This document shows positions 1-9,254 of a stretch of 64,000 nt of DNA, one piece after another. Both the position numbers and the translations under genes were made by a program. Position 1 is the first letter of the stretch, and each line of letters starts with the position of its first letter. Under the pieces are notes generated by a model. That model saw nothing but the letters and a program-made list of their open reading frames with translations, was not told where the DNA came from and did no database searches. Source of the stretch: Planctomycetota bacterium. GTDB taxonomy: Bacteria > Planctomycetota > UBA1135 > UBA2386. Location: assembly GCA_016716265.1 (NCBI GenBank), contig JADJWQ010000003.1, forward strand, positions 186,001 to 250,000, written 5' to 3'.

Positions 1-3000
1 CTGCTGCGACCGCCGGTCGTGATCAGCGGCGCGCTCCTGCTGCTGTGCCTCGCGATCGTCGTCGGCGGCACCGCGCTGCGCGACGCGCAAGGCTGGGAGG
101 AGCCGAGCACGCTGTCGCTCGCGCTGCTGAGCCTCGTCGTGCTGCTGGTCGCCGGCTTCCTGTGGCTGCTCCGCCGCATGCAGCAGCTCGCGAAGGGCGA
201 GCGGATCCAGGGCCAGCTCGAGCGTTCGGCGCGCGCCGACGTCGAGTCCGCCCGCCCCGACCTCGCGCCGGACGCCGCCCAGCTCGAGTCGAGCTTCCGC
301 GCCGGACTGCAGGCGCTGCGCTCGACCCGGATGGGCAAGGGGGCGCTGTACGCGCTGCCGTGGTACGTGATCGTCGGCCCGTCCGGCTCCGGCAAGACGA
401 CGATGCTGCGCGAGTCGGGGCTCAGCTTCCTGCTCGACCACGACCGTGGCGTGCGCGGCCTCGGCGGCACGCGCAACTGCGACTGGTTCTTCGCGTCCGA
501 GGCGATCCTGCTCGACACCGCGGGTCGCTACTCGACCGAGACCGAGGACCACGAGGAGTGGCTGACCTTCCTGCAGCTGCTGCGCAGCGCGCGTCCGGAG
601 AAGCCGGTCAACGGCACGCTGCTGTGCATCAGCATCCGCGACATCGTCGAGGCGAGCGACGCGGGGATCGAGCGCGAGGCGCAGCGCATGCGTGCGCGGC
701 TCGAGGAGCTGAGCCGCGGGCTCGACATGGAGTTCCCGGTCTACCTCGTGTTCACGAAGTGCGACCTGATCCCCGGCTTCGTCGAGTTCTTCGGCAAGAT
801 GGACCGCGACCAGCGCCGCCAGATCTGGGGCGCGACGTTCGCGAGCGACGAGCGCCGTCCGGCGGACATCGCGCTCGGCGACGAGCTGCAGTCGATGGAG
901 GAGGCGCTCGCGCACCGACGCATCGCGGAGCTCGCGATCGAGCGCCCGGCTGCCCGGCAGCGCAAGGTCTACGCATTCCCGATCCAGTTCCGTGCGCTGC
1001 GGCGACGGCTGTTGCGCTTCGTGGAGCTGCTGGTCCAGGACAGCCCGTACCGGGAGGCATCGGCGCTGCGCGGCGTGTTCTTCACGAGCGGAACGCAGGA
1101 GGGCAGCCCGATGGACAGCGTGCTCGCCGAGCTGCGCCAGACGTTCGGGCTGCCGGCGCCGCGCGAGGACGATCAGCCGTCGGACGAGGGACGCAAGGCG
1201 TACTTCATCGAGCGCTTGTTCCGCGACGTGGTGTTCGAGGATCGCGACACCGCACGCATCTCCGCCACCGCGCTGCGCCGCCGCGCGCGGATCCGCCTCG
1301 GCACGATCGCCACGGCCGCCGGCATCGCATTGCTGATGGCGATCTGGTCCTGGCGTAGCGACAGCGCCGTGCGGAGCCGCGTCACCGCGCTGTCGAGCGC
1401 GTTCGAGGTCGCGCGACGGCCCGGGCCGATCGCGACGGCCGAGGATCTGCACCAGCTCGATACGCTGTGGGCGATCGCCCGCGACCAACGCGAGGCATTG
1501 CCCCCGCAGCTGCGCCGGACCGGCTTCCTCGTCGCGAGCGAGGGACCGCTGCGCAAGCAGGCCGAGCCGTTGTTCGAAGCCGCCGTGCGCAATCGGCTGC
1601 ACCCGATGCTGGTGGACGTCGTCAGCCGCTCGCTCGACGACGACTACGCGGCGCTGTGGCGCCGCCGCGCGCGCTGGTCGCCGGAGAACCCGCCGTCGGA
1701 CGCCGACCGCCAGGACTTCCAGAAGTCGCTGGACGATCTCCGACCCGCGCACGATCTCCACGCGTTCCTGACCGGGCGCACCAAGGACCTTCCGGACGGC
1801 GGGCGCCAACCGCTCTGGCGCACGATCGCGAGCTTCGGTGGTCACGAGCCGGCCGTCGCCGCACCCTGGCTGTCCGCGACCGAGTGCCCCGAGGGCTCGA
1901 TCCAGGATCGCGTGCTGACGGTCCTGATCCAGATGCCCCCGGACGCACGCAGCACGAGCTCGGCCGGCGTCGACCACTTCGGTGAGGGTCTGCGCGAGGT
2001 GATGCGGGAGACCACGCCCGCTGGCGCAGAGCCCCCCGCGGCGAACGCGACGATCGAGGAGCTCCTCGCGAGCCTCAACGCACCACTCCCGCAGCCACAG
2101 CAGATCGAGATCGCCGTCACCCCGACGCCGGGCCCACCGCCGCCGACGCCGCCGCCGCCGGACGAGACGCCGGCCGAGCGCCGCGCGCGGCACGGCGGGA
2201 CGGCCACCCAGCAGCTCGGCTACGCCCAGGAGGAGCGCGCGAAGCTGTTCGACGGCGAGGCCGGTGCCGGCGTTCGCATCCTGCAGCCTGCCGTCACCGC
2301 GGCGCGGCGCCTGGGGCGGGCGGACTCCGAGTTCAGCGGCGCGCTGCGGCGTTACGTCGCCTTCAGCCTCGAGTCCCGGCGCGAGGCTCCGCGCGAGCCC
2401 CCGCCGGAGCAGCCGGACGACTTCCTCGGCGCCTACGGCACGCTCGCCGACGTGCTGGCGAAGCTCTCCGACCAGGAGAACCGCGGTCAGCCACTCGAGG
2501 CCAAGGACCTGAAGGACGCGTCCGCACAGCTCCTCGACGTGCACACCAAGGTCGCCGAACAGCTCGAGGCGCTCGCCGCCGACGGGCTGACCGACCGCGA
2601 CCTGCGCCCGACGCGCACCAACCTGAGCCAGCTCTCCGACGAGCTGTTCGCCGCGTTCGACAGCCGGCTGCGCGCCGCCATCGCGGCGCAGCTCACCCAG
2701 CGCTGGACCGAGCTGCGCACGGCGGTGGCGCGCGAGCTCGCGCCGCGGTTCCCGTTCGCCGACGCGGGCATCGACATCCCGCTGGCGGAGTTCGAGGCGT
2801 GGCTGAAGGTCGGCGGCAAGTTCGACCTGGCCTTCGCGCGACTCGACGAGCTGCTCGGCGTCGACGAGACGCGGGTCCGCAATGCGCAGCAGGCGGGCGT
2901 GCGCAAGGCCGACGCATTGTCGCCGGACCCGGCGGTCGCGGGGCTGCGGGCGGCCGTCGAGCGCATCCGGACCTCGATGTTCGACAGCGGTGGCAAGCTG

Positions 3001-3654
3001 CAGTTCCGGCTCGACTTCCGCTTCGATCAGATCGACGTGCTGCTGCAGTTCATGCCTGCCGCACTCGACCTCCAGCGCACGACGGCAGACCGCGGTTGGC
3101 GCCCCAATGACGACTACCGGCTGACGGACGTGCGCTGGACCCTGCAGCGCAAGGACGACGCCGACGTGCTGGAGTCGCCGACCAGCCGGACCGGCGCGAC
3201 GCGCACGATGACCTGGAACGAGGACGTCCGGATCACGACCCTCCAGTTCTTCACGCGCCGACGCCAACGGCCCGAGATCTGGCCGAGCTGGGGGCGCTTC
3301 GTCGAGGATCGCGCCGCGGCCACGGCAGCCACCGCACCGTGGTGCCTGTTCCACTTCGCGCGCAGCGGCAGCACGCGACTGCCCGCCGATGCCGACTTCA
3401 GCGAGGTGCTCGTCGAACGCTACGGCCGCGGCTGCGTGATGGTCGAGATCGATGCCGACCGGAGCACGCCGACCGACGTCGTCATCCGCTGGGCGATCCC
3501 CGGCTCGGTGGCCGGCGACCCGAACGCCCGCAGCAGCCCTCCCGCCTACCACCGCTTCCTCTGCGCGTTGCTCGACCGCGGCCCGACGGCGGTCAACCCG
3601 CTCGCGCCCGGCTTCTTCGCGCTGCCCGCGCTGCCGGAGAGCCCGCTGCGATGA
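1..3654 (+). CDS. tssM: TssM (IcmF family) T6SS inner-membrane protein, possibly 5'-truncated
   Basis: TssM is the large inner-membrane component that, with TssL and TssJ, forms the T6SS membrane complex. The frame is open from base 1; a GTG at 19 could start it, but the first hydrophobic segment follows almost at once, so the true start may lie upstream of the window. Counting from that GTG, two membrane helices occupy roughly residues 3-20 and 33-52. A cytoplasmic NTPase domain follows with Walker A GPSGSGKTT at 120-128, then a third helix near 425-447 and a long periplasmic region. A proline-rich stretch lies near residues 700-715. Total length of about 1,211 aa is normal for the family. 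Its TGA overlaps the tagF ATG (ATGA), so the two are translationally coupled. tssJ, tssK and tssL are expected just upstream. Family assignment is secure; only the start is in doubt. Confidence -1.
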   Translation: MLRPPVVISGALLLLCLAIVVGGTALRDAQGWEEPSTLSLALLSLVVLLVAGFLWLLRRMQQLAKGERIQGQLERSARADVESARPDLAPDAAQLESSFRAGLQALRSTRMGKGALYALPWYVIVGPSGSGKTTMLRESGLSFLLDHDRGVRGLGGTRNCDWFFASEAILLDTAGRYSTETEDHEEWLTFLQLLRSARPEKPVNGTLLCISIRDIVEASDAGIEREAQRMRARLEELSRGLDMEFPVYLVFTKCDLIPGFVEFFGKMDRDQRRQIWGATFASDERRPADIALGDELQSMEEALAHRRIAELAIERPAARQRKVYAFPIQFRALRRRLLRFVELLVQDSPYREASALRGVFFTSGTQEGSPMDSVLAELRQTFGLPAPREDDQPSDEGRKAYFIERLFRDVVFEDRDTARISATALRRRARIRLGTIATAAGIALLMAIWSWRSDSAVRSRVTALSSAFEVARRPGPIATAEDLHQLDTLWAIARDQREALPPQLRRTGFLVASEGPLRKQAEPLFEAAVRNRLHPMLVDVVSRSLDDDYAALWRRRARWSPENPPSDADRQDFQKSLDDLRPAHDLHAFLTGRTKDLPDGGRQPLWRTIASFGGHEPAVAAPWLSATECPEGSIQDRVLTVLIQMPPDARSTSSAGVDHFGEGLREVMRETTPAGAEPPAANATIEELLASLNAPLPQPQQIEIAVTPTPGPPPPTPPPPDETPAERRARHGGTATQQLGYAQEERAKLFDGEAGAGVRILQPAVTAARRLGRADSEFSGALRRYVAFSLESRREAPREPPPEQPDDFLGAYGTLADVLAKLSDQENRGQPLEAKDLKDASAQLLDVHTKVAEQLEALAADGLTDRDLRPTRTNLSQLSDELFAAFDSRLRAAIAAQLTQRWTELRTAVARELAPRFPFADAGIDIPLAEFEAWLKVGGKFDLAFARLDELLGVDETRVRNAQQAGVRKADALSPDPAVAGLRAAVERIRTSMFDSGGKLQFRLDFRFDQIDVLLQFMPAALDLQRTTADRGWRPNDDYRLTDVRWTLQRKDDADVLESPTSRTGATRTMTWNEDVRITTLQFFTRRRQRPEIWPSWGRFVEDRAAATAATAPWCLFHFARSGSTRLPADADFSEVLVERYGRGCVMVEIDADRSTPTDVVIRWAIPGSVAGDPNARSSPPAYHRFLCALLDRGPTAVNPLAPGFFALPALPESPLR

Positions 3655-4595
3655 TCGCCCCCCGCTCGTTCCACTTCGGCAAGCTTCCCCAGCACGGCGA
3701 CTTCCTCGCCCCGGACCGTGCGAGCGCCGCGGCCGTCGCCCTCGACGCGTGGCTGCACGGTGGCATGGATCGTCTCCGCGAGCTCGACGAGGGCAGTTGG
3801 GGGGCGCGCTACGACGGCCTGCCGCCGACGCGGTTCGCCGCCTGGCCGAAGGAGTCGAACGGCCCGCTGGTCGGCGCGCTGTTCGCGTCGCGCGACAAGG
3901 TCGAGCGCCGCCATCCGTTCGTCGCCGGGCTGGCGTTCGAGCAATCGCTCAGCGCACCGTGCTGGACCGCGCTGCCGCTCGCGACGAGCGACCACCTCGA
4001 CGCGCTCGAGCTGCTCGGCATCGGCGACGCGAAGGGCTCGCTCGACGAGCAGCGCCGCCTGCTCACGGGGCTCGCCTGGTCGGGCGCCGACCTCGACGAC
4101 CCCGCGCAGCAGCTCGGCGCCGCGCTCGGTCGATTGTCGACCGAGATCCTGTGGCGGCCGATGCGCGGGGCCCAGCAGCCCGGGCGGCGCGCCGTCTGCC
4201 TGCTCGACTTCGCCGCGTCACTCAGCGAGCGCTTCCCGCCCCGGTTCGTCCTGCGCGTGCCGATCACGCCGGACCCGATCAGTCTCGGGTTCTGGCTGCG
4301 GCTGACGGCCGCGCTCGCCCCGCGCGGCCAGCGCCCGCAACTCGTCGCCTGGGGGCCGACGGCGGACGGCAGCCGCAGCGTGCTGCGGCTGTTGTTCGAC
4401 GAGCTCCAGCCACGCTACTTTCCGGCCGTGATGTTCCCGGACCGCGACGACCGCTTCGGCTTCGACCTCGACTACACGACGGTGATCGCAGCGCAGCGGC
4501 GCAGCGACGCCGAGCGACGCTTCGGCGAGCTGACCGCCCGCCCCGGCACCTGCGACCAGCTGCTGCGCTCGGTGGAGCGGGCAGCGCAGCGCTAG
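3651..4595 (+). CDS. tagF: TagF, T6SS accessory/regulatory protein
   Basis: TagF (DUF2094 family) is a cytoplasmic T6SS accessory protein; in Pseudomonas aeruginosa it acts as a post-translational repressor. The call rests on the N-terminal motif FHFGKLPQHGDFL, which corresponds to the family's typical 'GKLPxxGDF' opening, followed by conserved tryptophan and aspartate positions. The ATG at 3651 overlaps the tssM stop, which fixes the start and gives 314 aa. No threonine kinase/phosphatase pair (PpkA/PppA) is present in the window, so whether TagF works in a phosphorylation circuit here cannot be told. A 38-bp gap separates it from tssA, so the two are probably co-transcribed. Confidence -1.
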   Translation: MIAPRSFHFGKLPQHGDFLAPDRASAAAVALDAWLHGGMDRLRELDEGSWGARYDGLPPTRFAAWPKESNGPLVGALFASRDKVERRHPFVAGLAFEQSLSAPCWTALPLATSDHLDALELLGIGDAKGSLDEQRRLLTGLAWSGADLDDPAQQLGAALGRLSTEILWRPMRGAQQPGRRAVCLLDFAASLSERFPPRFVLRVPITPDPISLGFWLRLTAALAPRGQRPQLVAWGPTADGSRSVLRLLFDELQPRYFPAVMFPDRDDRFGFDLDYTTVIAAQRRSDAERRFGELTARPGTCDQLLRSVERAAQR

Positions 4596-4633
4596 CTCGC
4601 CGCCCACGCGCCCCGACTTCTCCGGAGTATCCG

Positions 4634-5734
4634 ATGCCGCAGATCCAGATCGACCTCGAACGCTGGCTGACTCCCGTCGCCGCCGAGTCGCCCGCCGGGC
4701 CGTCCCTCGAGCTCGACCCGCGCTACGTCGAGATGGAGACGGCGGGCCGCGGCGAACCCGCGCGCCAGCAGGGCGGCGCGATGATCCCCGCCACCCCGCC
4801 GAACTGGCAGGTCGTCGGTCAACGCGCCCGCGAGCTGCTCGGCCAGACGCGCGATCTGACCGTCGCGCTGCGACTCGCGACGGCGGCGCTGCACGTCGAT
4901 GGGCTCGCCGGCTTCCGCGACGGCCTGAAGCTGATCCACGGCCTCCTGACCGAGATGTGGGACCACGTGCACCCGCAGCCGTTCGACGACGACCAGGACG
5001 ACCCCGACCGCTGGATGCAGCGCTACAGCACGCTGATGCAGATGAACATCGAGCGCGCGCCGGCACCGGTCCTCGAGGGGCTGTGGGCGCAACCGCTCGT
5101 CACGTCACGCCTCGCCAGCCGTACGCTCGGCGACCTGCTGTTCTACCTCAAGTATGCGGGAGCTCCGCATGCGCCGTCCGATCCCAGCGAAACGCCCGCT
5201 CCGAAGCCTGACGAGATCCGCGCGTTCCTGCGCGCGACGCCCGTCGACGCGCTCCGCGCCGCGTTCGCCGAGGTCGACGGGACGCTCGAAGCGCTGCGCG
5301 GCGTCTGTGCTGCCTACAACGCGAGACTGCGGGGCGGCCAGATGACGCTGACGATGCCGCACCTCGAGACCACCCTCGGCTCCGCGCGCCGCGCACTCCA
5401 GGAAGTGCTCGGCGACGCGGCCCCCGCGGCCGCTGCGACGACGACCGACACCGACGCGCCCGAGCCCGACGACGCCCCGACGACGGAGGATGCCGTGACC
5501 CGCGACGAACCTGCCCGCTCCGGTCCGTTCCGCTCGCGCGAGGACATCGCGGCGACGATCGATCGCATGTGCGCCTACTTCGAGCGCTACGAGCCGACCA
5601 GCCCGGTGCCGTTCTTCCTGCGCCGCGCGCGCGCCCTCATGGAGCAGGACTTCCTGCAACTGATCCAGGAGCTCGCCCCCGGCGGCCTCGACCAGGCGCG
5701 GCACATCACCGGCGCCGAGCCGGCCGCGGAGTGA
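4634..5734 (+). CDS. tssA: TssA, T6SS baseplate/sheath assembly protein
   Basis: TssA nucleates the baseplate and coordinates tail tube and sheath polymerisation. The N-terminal half (about residues 10-140) matches the ImpA N-terminal domain: a WLTPV...SPAGPSLELDPRY opening, then a long helical region typical of the family. The C-terminal part is acidic and low in complexity around residues 260-290 before a final helical domain, as expected of short-form TssA. The start at ATG 4634 is supported by a CGGAG site six bases upstream. The 366-aa length is typical. It lies 38 bp after tagF. A 471-bp non-coding gap follows, so tssA may end the first transcription unit of the cluster. Confidence -1.
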   Translation: MPQIQIDLERWLTPVAAESPAGPSLELDPRYVEMETAGRGEPARQQGGAMIPATPPNWQVVGQRARELLGQTRDLTVALRLATAALHVDGLAGFRDGLKLIHGLLTEMWDHVHPQPFDDDQDDPDRWMQRYSTLMQMNIERAPAPVLEGLWAQPLVTSRLASRTLGDLLFYLKYAGAPHAPSDPSETPAPKPDEIRAFLRATPVDALRAAFAEVDGTLEALRGVCAAYNARLRGGQMTLTMPHLETTLGSARRALQEVLGDAAPAAAATTTDTDAPEPDDAPTTEDAVTRDEPARSGPFRSREDIAATIDRMCAYFERYEPTSPVPFFLRRARALMEQDFLQLIQELAPGGLDQARHITGAEPAAE

Positions 5735-6205
5735 CGCCACCGGCCCCCGGCGCGGCTCCGGACAGCACCGCATCCGGAATTTCATGCGCACCCGGGCAAG
5801 ATGCGACTAGCATCTGCCCCCGCGCGGGAACTCCCCGAGTCCGCGAGGCTCTCTGGCACGGAAGCCGGTGACCCTGCTGCCGACCCGGACCCGCTCGACG
5901 TCTGCACGGGGATACGGCAAGCTCCCCGCTGTCGCTCCTCCCCCGGCCTGTCTCCCCCGGCCTGTCTCCCCCGGCCTGTCTCCCCCGGCCTGTCTCCCCC
6001 AGGCTCGTCTCGAACAGTCTGCGACCGAAGCCGTGGTGCGCGCCGCGCCACGGCCGGTCTGCGTGTCGCTTCTCAGGTCGCCGAGGTTCCGGCGATCCAA
6101 TCTCAACACCGCCCTGCTCGTCGTAGCTCGCCGTGGTCGGGACCGCATTCGCTCCGCCCGGCTCGCCTCGACCCGTCAGGCAGGTCTGCATCCCACGGAG
6201 TCGTC
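5735..6205. other. Non-coding gap between tssA and tssB
   Basis: No frame here has the look of a gene; the in-frame extension upstream of tssB is rich in Pro, Ser, Arg and Ala and resembles nothing. The gap contains a 14-bp tandem repeat (5939-6000, listed separately) and ends in the tssB ribosome binding site. As the longest gap in the T6SS cluster, it is the most likely place for a promoter driving tssB onward. I could not pick out convincing -35/-10 or -24/-12 elements. Confidence -1.
5939..6000 (+). repeat. 14-bp tandem repeat, about four and a half copies
   Basis: The unit TCCCCCGGCCTGTC occurs four times head to tail at 5939-5994 without mismatch, and a fifth copy begins at 5995 and decays after six bases. 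The unit length is not a multiple of three and the region is non-coding. It ends about 205 bp before the tssB start codon. Perfect identity between copies suggests recent slippage or expansion. There are no spacers, so it is not a CRISPR array. Confidence -1.
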
Positions 6206-6730
6206 ATGCCCCCGAGCCAAGGACAGAAGTACATCGGCCAGAATCGGAAGCCGCGCGTCCAGATCGAGTACGAGGTCGACACGGGCGGCGCGATCCGCAA
6301 GGTGGAGATCCCCTTCGTCGTCGCCGTGATGTCGGATCTCTCTGGCCAGTCGGTCGTCGACAAGGGGCGCGTGTCGGACCGCGACTTCCTCGAGTTCGAT
6401 GCCGGCAACCTCGACCGTCGGATGGAGGCGATCAAGCCGCGCGTCGCGTTCGAGGTCGACGACAAGCTGAGCGGGGACCCCGACAAGAAGCTGCGGGTCG
6501 ACCTCACCTTCGAGAGCATCGAGGACTTCAAGCCCGACCGCGTCGCGGCGAAGGACCCGACGCTGCGCAAGCTCTACGAGAAGCGCCAGCGCCTCGAGAA
6601 CCTGCTCGCCTTCCTCGACACGAGCCCCGATGCCGAGGAAGTGCTGCAGAAGGCGCTCGAGAACGACGCGCTGATGAAGGCGATCACCTCCGAGCGCGCC
6701 AGCGGCGAGGAGCCGAAGCCCGCCGAGTGA
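6206..6730 (+). CDS. tssB: TssB (VipA/ImpB), small T6SS sheath subunit
   Basis: TssB forms the contractile sheath together with TssC and is recycled by ClpV. The 174-aa protein has the characteristic N-terminus (GQKYIGQNRKPRVQIEYEV), the conserved VVAVMSDLSG segment near residue 45, and the acidic 'DFxPDRVA' region with the C-terminal helix that carries the ClpV-interacting surface in related sheath proteins. The ATG at 6206 has an ACGGAG site five bases upstream; longer in-frame extensions lack family similarity. It precedes tssC by 200 bp, in the usual B-C order. A 17-bp tandem duplication lies in that gap. Confidence -1.
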   Translation: MPPSQGQKYIGQNRKPRVQIEYEVDTGGAIRKVEIPFVVAVMSDLSGQSVVDKGRVSDRDFLEFDAGNLDRRMEAIKPRVAFEVDDKLSGDPDKKLRVDLTFESIEDFKPDRVAAKDPTLRKLYEKRQRLENLLAFLDTSPDAEEVLQKALENDALMKAITSERASGEEPKPAE

Positions 6731-6773
6731 CGACGGCAACGCCGACGCGACGACGCCGGACGTGCGAGCGTCG

Positions 6774-6807
6774 CCAGTGAACACGATCCGCCAGTGAAGA
6801 CGATCCG
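6774..6807 (+). repeat. 17-bp tandem duplication between tssB and tssC
   Basis: CCAGTGAACACGATCCG at 6774-6790 is followed directly by CCAGTGAAGACGATCCG, one mismatch apart. It lies in the non-coding 200-bp spacer about 125 bp upstream of tssC. It may be simple slippage; no function is evident. Confidence -1.
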
Positions 6808-6930
6808 GGGATGCACGCGTCGGTGCGCGATCCGCTCCCCCGGAGCCTCCAGAGTCCACGACGTCGACGGTCGCATCGGAGCGCGCGACTGGCGTCGACC
6901 CCATCGAGATCCCGGCAGGAGCACGCAGAG

Positions 6931-8424
6931 ATGACCGACCCGAACGCAGCCCCCAGACAGCAGGGCGCCCAGCAGGAACTGACGACCGACGACTTCCGCA
7001 GTCTGCTCGGCCAGAGCTTCGGCAATCTGACCGAAGCGGAGAAGGACACCGCGACCAAGGCGACCGAGGACTTCATCTCGGCGGTCGTCGAGGACGCCAA
7101 TCTCGTCGGCGCCAACGTGTTCGAGTCGCTGCGCCGCGCCCGCGCCAAGATCGACGAGGTGCTCAGCGCGCAGGTCAACGAGATCCTGCACCACCCCGAC
7201 TTCCAGAAGCTCGAGAGCGCCTGGCTCGGCCTGCACGACTTCGTCAACGGCACCGAGACGAGCACGCAGCTCAAGATCCGCGTGATGAACGTCACCAAGG
7301 ACGAGATCGCGAGGGAGCTGCAGAAGTTCAAGGGCGCGATGTTCGACCAGAGCCCGCTCTTCAAGAAGCTCTACACCGCCGAGTACGACCAGCTCGGCGG
7401 CGCTCCGTACGGGCTCGTCGTCACCGACTACCACTTCGACCACACCGCCCGCGACATCATGATCATGGGCGAGATGGCGAAGATCGGCTCGGCCTGCCAC
7501 GCGCCGGTCCTCGCCGGTGCGGCGCCCTCGCTGTTCCGGCTCGGCTCCTGGGAGGACGTCATGAATCCCCAGGACCTCGCGAAGATCCAGGACACGCCGG
7601 AGTTCGCCGCGTGGCGCGCGCTGCGCGAGTCCGAGGACTCCCGCTTCCTCGGCCTGTGCGCTCCGCGCTACATGGTCCGCGCGCCGTTCGACCCGGAGTC
7701 CAACCCGGTCGAGGGCTTCGGCTTCAAGGAGGACGTCGGCGGTGGCGACGGCAAGCGGTTCGCGTGGGCGAACGCCGCCTACGCGCGGGCGCTGAACATC
7801 ACGCGCGCGTTCAAGGACTTCGGCTGGTGCACCCGCATCATCGGCGTCGAGAGCGGCGGCAAGAAGGCCGAGCTACCCGTCGTCACGTTCGAGAACGCCC
7901 ACGGCGGCGTCGACCAGAAGTGCCCGACCGAGATCGCGATCTCCGAGCGGCGTGAGAAGGAGCTGTCCGATCTCGGCGTGATGGCGCTCGTGCACCGCAA
8001 GTCGAGCAACGAGGCGGTGTTCTTCTCGGCGCAGTCGGTGCACAAGCCCGAGCAGTACGACGATCCGGCCGCCACCGCGAGCTCGGAGCTGTCCGCCGGC
8101 ATCAACTACCTGATGGCGAGCTGCCGGTTCGCCCACTACCTGAAGTCGATGGTCCGCGACAAGATCGGCGGCTTCAAGGAGCGGGGCGAGCTCGAGTCCT
8201 GGCTCAAGCGCTGGATCAGCCAGTACGTCTGCGCGAATCCCGAGAGCGTCAGCGAGGAGACCAAGGCGCAGCAGCCGCTGAAGAAGGCGACGCTCGTCGT
8301 CGAGCCGATCCCGGGCAAGCCGGGCGAGTACCATGCGACGTTCAAGCTCACGCCGCACTACCAGCTCAAGGCGATGGACGTCACGCTGAGCCTGGTCGGC
8401 GATCTGAGCGCCAAGGCCGGCTGA
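6931..8424 (+). CDS. tssC: TssC (VipB/ImpC), large T6SS sheath subunit
   Basis: TssC is the main contractile sheath protein, assembling with TssB around the Hcp tube. The 497-aa length and sequence are fully typical: an N-terminal helical part, ...HHPDFQKLESAWLGLH, the AEYDQLGG and GLVVTDYHFDH blocks, the SRFLGLCAPRYMVRAPF segment, and a conserved C-terminal domain ending in KLTPHYQLKAMDVTLSLVG. The ATG at 6931 has AGGAG nine bases upstream and fits the family N-terminus; further upstream the frame turns Arg/Ser-rich. It is followed by a nested hairpin and then hcp. Confidence -1.
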   Translation: MTDPNAAPRQQGAQQELTTDDFRSLLGQSFGNLTEAEKDTATKATEDFISAVVEDANLVGANVFESLRRARAKIDEVLSAQVNEILHHPDFQKLESAWLGLHDFVNGTETSTQLKIRVMNVTKDEIARELQKFKGAMFDQSPLFKKLYTAEYDQLGGAPYGLVVTDYHFDHTARDIMIMGEMAKIGSACHAPVLAGAAPSLFRLGSWEDVMNPQDLAKIQDTPEFAAWRALRESEDSRFLGLCAPRYMVRAPFDPESNPVEGFGFKEDVGGGDGKRFAWANAAYARALNITRAFKDFGWCTRIIGVESGGKKAELPVVTFENAHGGVDQKCPTEIAISERREKELSDLGVMALVHRKSSNEAVFFSAQSVHKPEQYDDPAATASSELSAGINYLMASCRFAHYLKSMVRDKIGGFKERGELESWLKRWISQYVCANPESVSEETKAQQPLKKATLVVEPIPGKPGEYHATFKLTPHYQLKAMDVTLSLVGDLSAKAG

Positions 8425-8430
8425 GCCGGT

Positions 8431-8467
8431 CCGCCCCACGAGCGGTCGAGCACCGCGCGCGGGGCGG
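8431..8467 (+). terminator. Nested hairpin downstream of tssC
   Basis: Outer stem CCGCCCC (8431-8437) pairs with GGGGCGG (8461-8467), and an inner stem GCGGT/ACCGC (8442-8446 with 8452-8456) lies inside. It starts 7 bp after the tssC stop. There is no T tract, so it is more likely a processing, stability or attenuation structure than an efficient intrinsic terminator. Confidence -1.
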
Positions 8468-8671
8468 CGTCACGCAGCGAGGCGCGAAGAACACGGAAAA
8501 CACCGTCACGCGGGCTTCGCTGCCCACCTCCCCGCCCCTTGATCGGGCGTCTGGAACACCGGGCGACCGACCGCGCGACCGTGGCGGGGCCCGCACCGAA
8601 CACCCCAGTCACGAGGCTCGCGCGGCGAGCCGGCTCATCAAGACCACCTGCAAGAAGCAACGGAGAGAATC

Positions 8672-9154
8672 ATGGCAGTCGACATGTTCCTGAAGATCGA
8701 TGGCGTCGAGGGCGAGTCGAAGGACAAGACCCACGGCAAGGAGATCGACGTTCTCGCGTGGAGCTGGGGCATGTCCCAGACCGGCACGATGCACACGGGC
8801 GGCGGCGGCGGCGCCGGCAAGGTGATGGTCGACAACATCAGCCTCACCAAGTGGCTCGACTCGTCCAGCCCGGACCTGATGGCCACCTGCTGCTCCGGCA
8901 AGCACTACGCGAGCGCGAAGCTCACGGTGCGCAAGGCCGGTGGCGACAACCCGGTCGAGTACCTGATCATCGATCTGACCAACGTGCTGATCTCCTCCAT
9001 CAGCACCAGCGCGTCGCAGCACGACGACCGCCAGACCGAGGGCGTCGTGCTGAACTTCGAGAAGTTCAAGGTCACCTACACGGGCCAGGACCACACGGGT
9101 GCTGCGGTCGACCCGAAGAGCGTGACCTGGGACATCGCGGCCAACGTGAAGTGA
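8672..9154 (+). CDS. hcp: Hcp (TssD), T6SS inner tube protein
   Basis: Hcp hexamers stack to form the secreted tube and can carry effectors in their lumen. The 160-aa protein begins MAVDMFLKIDGVEGESKD and continues with the classic IDVLAWSWGMSQTG strand, TLTKW-like and 'VEYLIIDLTNVLISS' blocks. There is no C-terminal extension, so it is a plain tube subunit and not an evolved Hcp. The start has GGAGAG four bases upstream. It is isolated from its neighbours by 247 bp upstream and 235 bp downstream, both containing strong hairpins, which suggests that its expression is set separately from the rest of the cluster. Confidence -1.
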   Translation: MAVDMFLKIDGVEGESKDKTHGKEIDVLAWSWGMSQTGTMHTGGGGGAGKVMVDNISLTKWLDSSSPDLMATCCSGKHYASAKLTVRKAGGDNPVEYLIIDLTNVLISSISTSASQHDDRQTEGVVLNFEKFKVTYTGQDHTGAAVDPKSVTWDIAANVK

Positions 9155-9181
9155 CCGCGCGGCGCCGGCCCCGGTGGCTCG

Positions 9182-9208
9182 GCGCGACGCTCGCGACGAG
9201 CGTCGCGC
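9182..9208 (+). terminator. Perfect 12-bp stem-loop just downstream of hcp
   Basis: GCGCGACGCTCG (9182-9193), loop CGA, then CGAGCGTCGCGC (9197-9208): an uninterrupted 12-bp stem 27 bp after the hcp stop. No T run follows. It could protect the hcp 3' end from exonucleases or act together with the second hairpin. Confidence -1.
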
Positions 9209-9254
9209 GACCCTCGGTGGCCGTGCATCCACACGAGCCAGCTCGCCCATCGAG

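Noticed and set aside
5850..5870. TGGCAC in the tssA-tssB gap as part of a sigma-54 promoter (-24 element).
   Set aside because: The -12 half (TTGC) is not found at the required spacing on that strand.
5939..6000. The four-copy repeat looked like a CRISPR fragment.
   Set aside because: The copies are only 14 bp and contiguous with no spacers, and no cas genes lie nearby.
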